Assembly (NCBI GenBank): GCA_027924585.1
Contig: BSBM01000068.1
Location: 11,567,501-11,631,500, forward strand
Length of the DNA stretch: 64,000 bases
Reading direction: 5' to 3'
Source of the DNA: Larix kaempferi
Taxonomy: Eukaryota; Streptophyta; Pinopsida; Pinales; Pinaceae
Under the pieces are notes generated by a model. The model did not search any database. It saw only the letters and a program-made list of their open reading frames with translations, and was not told the DNA's origin. Positions 57,337-64,000 of this stretch are shown piece after piece; the stretch's first letter is position 1, and each line of letters opens with the position of its first letter. Made by a program: the position numbers and the translations under genes.

Positions 57337-57784
57337 TTTTTTTTCAACGAAAAAAAAGTTCCTTATTATTTATTAAGTGAATCAAAGAAACTTACAATAA
57401 AACCTATCCCAAGGATAGAATCTTTGAAAACAGACTATGCAGTCTTTTACAATAAATATGATAATGCTTGCCACTATTCAATAATATACCATCATAACCA
57501 TAGATGTTGATAACATCATAAAAATAACACAGATACAGAGGAAATCTTAACCAAAAATCCCCTAAAGCGGGTGCATCGAATTTACAAAATGGATCTTAAA
57601 GGCTAGCCTAATTAATAAAGACAAACATAAAACATTTCCCATGGATGGTGATTAGTGAAAGGGGTAACCTGAAGAATACCATCTGCCAAATGTAATCCCT
57701 TCTTTGACAATAAATCAGCTCTATGATTGAAAGAATGAGAGATGTGTTGTATAGAGTAGTCGTGAAATTGTTCCAACAATATGG
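57337..57784 (-). mobile_element. 5'-truncated LINE fragment, minus strand
   Basis: Flanked by an 18-bp target duplication with one mismatch: TAATTTACTTATAGAACC (57319-57336) and TAATTTATTTATAGAACC (57785-57802). The T-run at the left end is the poly(A) tail read on the minus strand. The right end encodes, on the minus strand, the last residues of a LINE RNase H (H-I-S-H-S-F-N-H-R-A-D-L-L-S-K-K). A textbook truncated insertion, 448 bp long. Confidence 0.85.
57660..57783 (-). pseudogene. RNase H tail of the truncated LINE
   Basis: Minus-strand frame with Q-H-I-S-H, then R-A-D-L-L-S-K-K-G-L. This is the final catalytic Asp region of the LINE RVT_3 RNase H. Only the last ~40 codons were copied; the rest was lost through 5' truncation. 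Confidence 0.75.
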
Positions 57785-57802
57785 TAATTTATTTATAGAA
57801 CC

Positions 57803-58225
57803 ATAATCACTTTATTATATAATTAGTAATGTGCTTTAAATTTGAATAGTCAAACATACATACTATAGAATCAAATAACAGAGAAATCACAACATTACAA
57901 TTAACAGAATATAAAATAATATTGCACTACATATTTAAGAAACCAAATCACAAGCCCAACAAATAGTCACTAGTCTTATAGTCATTTGAATATTGAGAAT
58001 TCATAATGCAATATTTCAATAGAAGTATCCATTTGTTACAAATTGGCTTTCAAAGAGGCTTTCTTCTTGAACCAACAACTCATGTGCAAACTATGAAACT
58101 AGTCATGCTTTACTTCTTAGCCTTTGTAGAAAAGTGAGAAGTGGAAGAAATAAGTAATCCTACAAATTACCACAAGGAAGAAGTTTAACCAAAGCATTCT
58201 ACTTGCAGGGCCAAAGTGTTTTAAT
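57803..58225. other. Anonymous AT-rich spacer
   Basis: Nothing recognised beyond A/T-rich sequence with short direct repeats. Confidence 0.4.
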
Positions 58226-58366
58226 ACTTATAGAAATAGATTTAAATGCCCAAGGAATATACACAGATCTTATATCCATTGATATATCTAGAATTTTTAG
58301 AAATAGATTTAAATGCCAGGGGAATATACACAAATCTTATATCCATTAATATATCTTCATTAATAT
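58226..58366. repeat. Two ~68-bp tandem units
   Basis: AGAAATAGATTTAAATGCC begins units at about 58230 and 58299. Both run to ATCCATTRATATATC. Few differences. Confidence 0.75.
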
Positions 58367-58399
58367 GGAAGCGTATTTTAGGATGCGAGGATGAATTTT

Positions 58400-59900
58400 A
58401 GGTCACGCTGAAAGCTTCACGTTGAATCGGCTTCGGTCGGCCGCTGCAAGCCTACGGCTGCTCCCTAAGTGTTCAGGCGTCACGCTGATCGCTGAAACGA
58501 AGGCTTCACGTTGATTCGGTTTCGTCCGGCCGCTGCAAGCCTGCGGCTGCTTCCTGCGTTCAAGCAGGATGACAGCCATCTTTGCCTCAGCAGTCCATTC
58601 GTCCACAACCAGAGGTTCAATCCCGGTATCGCTCTCTAGTGGGGCAAATGCAGCCTGCGGCCAACCTCCCATGTTTGTTCAGGAAATACCTGCGCCATCC
58701 ATTACGGTGGTAGAAGAATATCTAATTGAAGCAAGTAATTTCGTAGAGTCATCTTTGGTTTGTCGCTTCAATGGGTTCTAGCCTCACCCGGTTGCTCTCC
58801 ATAAGTGGATCTTAGAGGTATGGAAGCCCCTTGTTTCTGAGGAAATTTCTATTTACCTCTTTGCTCGGGGTTTTTTTGTTCTAGATTTCGATTCTCCTAA
58901 GGATAAACAGATCATTCTTGACTCTGGTCCATGGTTTTGGGGAAGTTCGGGGCTATTCATGAAACCCTGGGGCCCTCTTTTCAACCCAACTATTGACCAG
59001 ATCTCATCTGCTCCAGTTTGGGTTTGGCTTCCAAATTTTCCCTTGCATCTATGGAACTTGGCCTCACTTAAAGCTATTGGCAATGCGTTGGGATCCTTCT
59101 ACGATCGCAATCCAGAAACGAAGGATTACATCAAAACAACCTATGCTTGCATCTGTGTGGAAATGGACTTTAACATTGGCTTTCCTGCTAAGATACATTT
59201 GACCAGCAAGGATTATGTGTGGGTACAAAATCTTGACTATGAAAATGTGATTTTAGATGCATATCTTCGCAACCGAACATCTTGTAAAAGATTTCCCTAA
59301 AGCCTCTCAGATCCCCAAATCCAAAAAGCTTCAATGAAAATCCACTTGGTGGGAAGGAGAAAGCCCCAAGCATTATACAGTAAGTAGAAATGAAGATCTA
59401 TCTGAAGAGGCTCCATCACAAGCTAAGGATTCTTCTCAAGCTAAAATAGAGGACACTCTTGAAGAACAAGGGATCCCCACCAATGACAAAGACCCACCTG
59501 TAGCTCCACGAGTTAGTGCTATCCAATCCCCTCAGGATGCACCCAAAAATGCAACACCCATTCTCGAATCCTTTGTCGAGCCATCAAATTGGATCAAAGT
59601 CAACAAAAAGAAAAGAGGAGCTTCACCCTCTTTGAAGCCAAAAGAAAGTTTAACTTATCCAAGAAAAACAAGAAGCCAAAAAACTTCATATCATTAATTC
59701 CTGGATTGTATCGAGTTGTATGAAAGAAGTAGAACAACAACAATTTTGATCTTACTAGTGGCAAATGTAGCCCAGTTACTTCTTGGGCAGTAGGTTAGAA
59801 GATTCAGTCTCCATAGAATAGGAAAGCATTAGGATAAGTTAAGACTAGTTGTAGATGATCAAGGAGTCATGGACGTAGTCCTCTCTTGGGATCAGTTTGT
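58400..59900 (+). mobile_element. LINE-derived element carrying only ORF1
   Basis: A GC-rich leader with a ~90-bp tandem duplication (from 58413 and 58503, phrase CGGCCGCTGCAAGCCTRCGG) precedes a DUF4283 ORF (58569-59300) and a decayed tail. No endonuclease or RT follows; the tail runs into a T-rich end and a (TA)n run at about 59972. This may be a deletion derivative of a LINE or a retrocopy of a spliced LINE message. Boundaries are approximate. Confidence 0.6.
58569..59300 (+). pseudogene. DUF4283-type LINE ORF1
   Basis: ATG 58569 starts a frame with one internal TAG (58779-58781) that otherwise stays open to TAA 59298-59300. DUF4283 landmarks are L-V-C-R-F-N-G-F, A-R-G-F-F-V-L-D-F, D-S-G-P-W-F-W-G and W-V-W-L-P-N-F-P-L-H-L-W. 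Where the zinc knuckle should begin, the sequence goes from R-N-R-T-S-C straight to K-R-F-P, so the knuckle is deleted. A Lys/Ser/Pro tail follows in other frames to about 59690. Confidence 0.8.
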
Positions 59901-60239
59901 CTTCAGAACAATGTAATCTTTGATTTTCTTTTTCTTTTTTATATATAAAATATCTTAACCATTTTTGTTAATATATATATATATATATATATCATCGTCA
60001 ATATTTTCGATTACAGTTGCCGATCAACAGCTATATACCAAAATAGACCAATATTTGCTGTTGATTACATCAAATGTTTATATCACTAATACGACAGAAT
60101 CTTACTCCCTAGAACCTCAATAACATGAGCTTCTATTTTACAAAAAGGATAATAGTGTGCATACCAAAAATTAATATAGACAGACAGAAGGGCCTTGGAA
60201 AACTAACAGAAAATGAAACAAGTAAACCTAATCAGATAA
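59901..60239. other. Spacer with a short TA microsatellite
   Basis: (TA)n at about 59972-59991 within T-rich sequence. No gene seen. Confidence 0.5.
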
Positions 60240-60425
60240 GTAAATATCAAGAGACCGTGGTGGGTGGGCCGCGTGGTTCCCTCAGCCAATCTCCATAGAC
60301 TTTGCCTCTGAGGAAGGCGACTTGTCGCTTGGAGTGGACTTCCCAGAACCTACAGAAGTCATTGGGCTCCCCTCACCGTCACGAGGTTGGGGGGCTTCGT
60401 GTTCTTCCTAAAGGAGCCTCCGCAT

Positions 60426-60833
60426 CTATTCGATCAATTCGACATTGTTATCTGTGAACTTCCGATCCATGGTATCCTCAATTGACTTCTTCAAGGACTC
60501 CGGGTCCTCTTTGTCACATTTCCCCTCCTGCTTCTGCCAAAGCTCTTCTATCTCCTTTTCTAACTTATCTATTCTTCGGGTGAATGCATCAGTGACGCTA
60601 GTCCTTCCAGCAAGGTCGCGACTGCTACCTTCCGCCATTATATAACACAGAGCTAGATTTGAAGAATTGTTGTAATAAAGCTTCTCGTATGGGATCTCGC
60701 TACCACTAACCAAAGCACTGGTCGGAATCCCGCGCCTGCACTTTTCTAAAGCTTCAACAACCAAACGATGAGGAAGGCTAGTGGAGGGAAAAACCGCAGA
60801 AGAAAGAGCTATTTGAGACAACATTTTGGGCAA
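60426..60833 (-). CDS. Unrecognised minus-strand ORF with coiled-coil segment
   Basis: 135 codons from ATG 60833. A second in-frame ATG begins M-A-E-G-S-S-R-D at about 60638. The C-terminal half (R-I-D-K-L-E-K-E-I-E-E-L-W) has the heptad spacing of a coiled coil, then a Lys/Asp/Glu segment. After the stop the same frame goes on with Pro/Ser/Asp-rich sequence to about 60250 with few stops. Such layouts occur at the start of retrotransposon gag-like ORFs, but no family is recognised. It may also be a decayed host gene. Confidence 0.35.
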   Translation of the reverse strand: MPKMLSQIALSSAVFPSTSLPHRLVVEALEKCRRGIPTSALVSGSEIPYEKLYYNNSSNLALCYIMAEGSSRDLAGRTSVTDAFTRRIDKLEKEIEELWQKQEGKCDKEDPESLKKSIEDTMDRKFTDNNVELIE

Positions 60834-61140
60834 AAACCAAGGAATAGGGGCAGAAGCAATTTAAAGGAGCGAAAATGAACAAAAAACCCTGAACACTTAT
60901 CTGTAGAAATATCCACAAGCCTCAAAATTAAAGTACTTGGAAGAGGGTTATATGACATTACCAATCAGAGACCTTATGAGAGAGTAGAGACTCCAGACCT
61001 TACCCTGTCCGAGACCATGTGCGAGACCTTACCCTGATCGACCTTTGAAGTGACTGATGGGAGAGATTGCCTGCTAGGGTTCGAATAGGCTATCCAAAAA
61101 GTCTCTGATGTACCTTGTTGAATAAACTATCCAACCATGG
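60834..61140. other. Border sequence of the repeat domain
   Basis: Short phrases CAGAGACCTTATGAGAGAG, GAGACCATGTGCGAGACC and ACCTTACCCTGATCGACC form an irregular local repeat near 60970-61050. From about 61095 sequence of the ~210-bp monomer family begins. Confidence 0.5.
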
Positions 61141-61479
61141 TCTCATTTATTCAAAAGAGTACTTTCAGTTTTCCTTATGATGGTCATATATGCAAAAGAT
61201 CAATCTGCCAAAAGTAGGAAAAATATTATTTTGCATATTAAGAACTAAAGAAAAATTACCTAAGTGTTAAGATTGGAAAGTTGAAAAGGCATTTGGAAAT
61301 TCCCTCCAAAGAGTGCCCTTGTGCTGATAATTTTTCTAGATGACATGGGCATGTTCCTTGGTGATCTGGTCATCTAGTTGTGGTATTAGTTCCCTCCTTG
61401 GTGCTCTCACGTGCGAGTGATTGGTCTCCCAAAAGCAGAGAAAAACTTGATTATTTATAAAAAGGCTTAAGGGTTAAAA

Positions 61480-61755
61480 GCTCCATTATGCTCGCAGGGG
61501 CTAAAGAAATTCCCACAAGGGCTAAAAGATGCCCGCAAGGGTTTATCTATACCTGCAGGGGCTGAGGTTAATCCCACAGAGGCTTAGGGATGCCTGCAGG
61601 GAGTGAAGTTGAGGCCACAGGGGATTAAGGATGCCCGCAGGGGCTGAGGTAAAGCCCGCATGGGCTTAGGGATGCCTGCAGAGGGTGAAGTTAAGCCCGC
61701 AGGGGCTGAGATTAAGCCGGTAGGGGCTGAGATTAAGCCCGCAGAGGCTAAGTTC
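61480..61755. repeat. GC-rich minisatellite, GCCCGCAGGGGCT family (copy 1)
   Basis: About eleven degenerate units of 22-30 bp with the core AAGCCCGCAGGGGCTGAGG. Much richer in G/C than its surroundings. Confidence 0.85.
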
Positions 61756-61872
61756 TGGTGCTATCATGAAGTCAGTGTTGCAATCTGACATAATTCAGGA
61801 AAAGTATGGCAAGTTTGTGAAACTTTGGAATTTGACTAAGTATGGAAAAATTAGTCAAAACTGCTCTAAGGG

Positions 61873-62945
61873 AATGCCCGCCATAATTCATTGTTTGAGG
61901 AAAATGCTTGCACCATCATATCAGGATATACCTTGTTGAATAGGATATCTAACCATGGTCTCATTTCTTCAAAATAGTGTTTTATGACAAAGTTATAGAT
62001 CTTCCAAAACAAGGGTTCATGAAGTTTTAGACATTTTGAAAAATGGCTAAGCATTGAAAAATTGGTCAAAACTGCTATAAGAGAATGCCTGCCATAATTC
62101 ATGGTTTGAATAAAATGCACGCACCATCATACCAGGATATACCTGGTTGAATAGCGGCTATCTAACCATGGTCTCATTTCTTCAAAAGAGTGCTTTATGA
62201 CAAAGTTATAAATCTACCGAAACAAGGGTTCAAGCAGTCTTAGACATTCTGAAAAATGGCTGTGTTGAAAAATTGGTCCAAATAGCCTTGGGGAAATGCA
62301 CGTCGTACCTCATAGGCAAATGGTAAAAATTATTTGAAACTATCTTGCTGTAGCTTGTTTAAGGGGCTATCCTACCATGGTCTAAGTTATAAAAAATAAT
62401 GTTTGATGACAAAGTTAAAAGTCCACCAAAACAAGGTTTCAGGCTGTTTTGCACCAGATGGAGTAAAACTACCTATGTGGCCTCAGTAAAATGACCGCCA
62501 TTATTCATGGGTTAAAGTAAATGCCCACACCATATGGTCATGATGTATCTTGTTGATTGGTCTACCTGACCATGGTCTCAATTTTCCTCAAGCATGTCTG
62601 AGGAGAAAGTTATAAGTCTGCCAAAATAGGGTATCAGGATAAACTTTGGAGAAATTCCTGAAAATGACCAAGTGTTGGAAAATTGGCTTAGGTGGCCTTG
62701 GGGAAATGCGCGCCATAGTTTGTGGGTTGAAGAAAATGCCCGCACCATATGGTCATCTTGTAGGTTGGTGTTTTGTCTACCTGACCATGTCCTCATCTTG
62801 ACTTGAAAGTGCCTGAGGGAGAAGTTATGGATCTGCCAAAACAATGTTTTAGGCAGATTGGACCAAGTCTAGGAAAGTGCACAAATTGTCTAAGTGTAAA
62901 ATCACTAAAACTACCTAAGTCACCTCAGTAAATGCTCTCCATCTC
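61873..62945. repeat. Five diverged ~210-bp monomers in tandem
   Basis: Units start at AATGCCCGCCAT-like phrases near 61873, 62084, 62294, 62490 and 62704, with a partial unit near 62930 (spacing 211, 210, 196, 214, 226). Each contains 'CCATGGTCTC', 'ACAAAGTTATA' and 'CCAAAACAAGG' in the same order. Open minus-strand frames (61866-62120, 62578-62844) follow the repeats and are not genes. Confidence 0.85.
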
Positions 62946-63696
62946 TTGTGGTTGATGTGTTAAATAATTTTGAGAGTATGGATCTATAGAATGTTGTATG
63001 GTGCATCCAACCATATCAATGGTTTGTCCAAAGAGTTTCTGTAGGTGAAGATATTGATCTGCCAAAATTGCCTTCCAGAATAAATTGCACTACTCCAGTA
63101 AAATGCCCGCCAAGGAGAGAGAAAGAAGCTTCAGAGGATGAAATTGGTCTTGATGGAATCACCTTGTTGGCCTCTACCCATTGGGTGTCTCACACTTCAA
63201 ATGTGATGAAAATAAAAATCTCATCGTGTTGACCTAGGGTTTGACAATTTTGTCTAAGTATTGAATTAACAGTTTGGAAGTCTATTTTCAAATGCCCGCT
63301 AGATGATGTGTGTGTATCAAAAAGTTCAAAAGGTGACATGGATCTGGTCCTTGTCGAGGTGGCTATCCATCCATACTTTCAGTTTTCCTTATGATGGTCA
63401 TATATGCAAAAGATCAATCTGCCAAAAGTAGGAAAAATATTATTTTTCATATTAAGAACTAAAGAAAAATTGGCTAAGTGTTAAGATAAGAAAGTTGAAA
63501 AGGAATTTGGAAATGCCTGCCAAAGAGTGTCCTTGTGCTGATAATTTTTCCAGATGACATGGGCATGTTCCTTGGTGATCTGTCCATCCAGCTGTGGTAT
63601 CAGTTCCCTCCTTGGTGCTCTCACGTGCGAGCTATTGGTCTCTCAAAAGCAGAGAAAAACTTGATTATTTATAAAAGGGCTTAAGGGTTAAAAGCT

Positions 63697-64000
63697 CCAT
63701 TCTACCCGCAAGGGCTAAAGAAATTCCCACAAGAGCTAAAAGATGCTCGCAAGGGTTTATCTATGCTCGCAGGGGCTAAGGTTAAGCCTGCAGAGGCTTA
63801 GGGATGCCCACAGGAGTGAAGTTAAGCCCGCAGGGGCTTAATTAAGGATGCCCGCAGGGGCTGAGGTAAAGCCCACAGGGGCTTAGGGATGCCTACAGAG
63901 GGTGAAGTTAAGCCCGTAGGGGCTTAAGGATGCCTGCAAGGTCTAAGATTAATCCCGCAGAGGCTTAGGGGGTACCCGCAGGAGGTAAGGTTAAGCCCGC
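63697..64000. repeat. GC-rich minisatellite, GCCCGCAGGGGCT family (copy 2, cut by window end)
   Basis: Same core as the array at 61480-61755, about twelve units seen before the window ends. Confidence 0.85.

Larger units (their letters stand above)
61095..64000. repeat. Complex tandem-repeat domain
   Basis: Three repeat types are combined. (1) A ~600-bp block starting ACTTTCAGTTTTCCTTATGATGG at 61161 recurs at 63374, a distance of about 2.21 kb. (2) Within it is a GC-rich minisatellite, also at both sites. (3) Between them is an array of ~210-bp monomers. The domain runs off the window end. No coding frame is convincing. Confidence 0.85.

Noticed and set aside
61866-62844. Minus-strand frames in the satellite domain
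   Set aside because: They repeat with the ~210-bp monomer and have no domain.
1-64000. tRNA, rRNA or intact host genes
   Set aside because: I saw no cloverleaf with A and B boxes, no rRNA core sequence, and no intact single-copy protein family. This was a reading by eye and could miss a small RNA.

Overview
The window looks like nuclear DNA from a plant with a large, retrotransposon-filled genome. The evidence is Ty3/gypsy and Ty1/copia LTR elements with plant-type primer sites, plus several LINEs with DUF4283-type ORF1, APE endonuclease, reverse transcriptase, zf-RVT and RNase H. There is no bacterial gene organisation and I recognise no intact single-copy host gene. The density of old, stop-ridden elements would fit a gymnosperm, but I cannot prove the lineage from sequence alone.

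Layout. 1-1.1 kb is a polypyrimidine low-complexity tract. 1.1-4.0 kb is anonymous sequence with a small LINE RNase H remnant and an acidic coding-like remnant. From about 4.04 kb a plus-strand LINE (LINE-A) begins. Its ORF2 endonuclease is interrupted at 5762 and resumes at 37001, running to about 40.74 kb.

The interruption (5763-36995) is one Ty3/gypsy insertion, flanked by a perfect 5-bp duplication (CATAG). It has three LTRs of about 2.9 kb and two internal bodies in the order LTR-body-LTR-body-LTR. Each body encodes gag, protease, an RNase H placed before the reverse transcriptase, RT, a second RNase H and integrase. Both bodies are broken and share several lesions. Body 1 carries a nested Ty1/copia element (13449-20685, TSD AGGCC, 649-bp LTRs). 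Body 2 carries a 286-bp MITE-like insertion (28788-29073), for which body 1 preserves the empty site. The order of insertion is therefore LINE-A, then Ty3/gypsy, then copia and MITE.

40.7-42.7 kb is AT-rich sequence. 42739-49234 is a second, full-length LINE (LINE-B) with an 18-bp target duplication. 49.3-58.4 kb holds AT repeats, an unrecognised degraded coding-like locus at 50.7-54.6 kb, a dispersed repeat family, and a short 5'-truncated minus-strand LINE (57337-57784). 58.4-59.9 kb is a DUF4283 ORF1-only LINE derivative. 60.4-60.8 kb has an unrecognised minus-strand coiled-coil ORF. 61-64 kb is a complex tandem-repeat domain with ~210-bp monomers and a GC-rich minisatellite.

The most unusual signals are three. 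The copia element's 3' noncoding region holds a row of short hairpins with 5-nt loops whose stems differ but stay complementary. An acidic ORF of 142 codons lies inside the gypsy LTR behind a splice-acceptor-like site. A cluster of long CCCGCAACCCG hairpins lies upstream of the LTR's presumed TATA box. Almost nothing here is likely to be functional host coding sequence; the genes are element proteins in various stages of decay.
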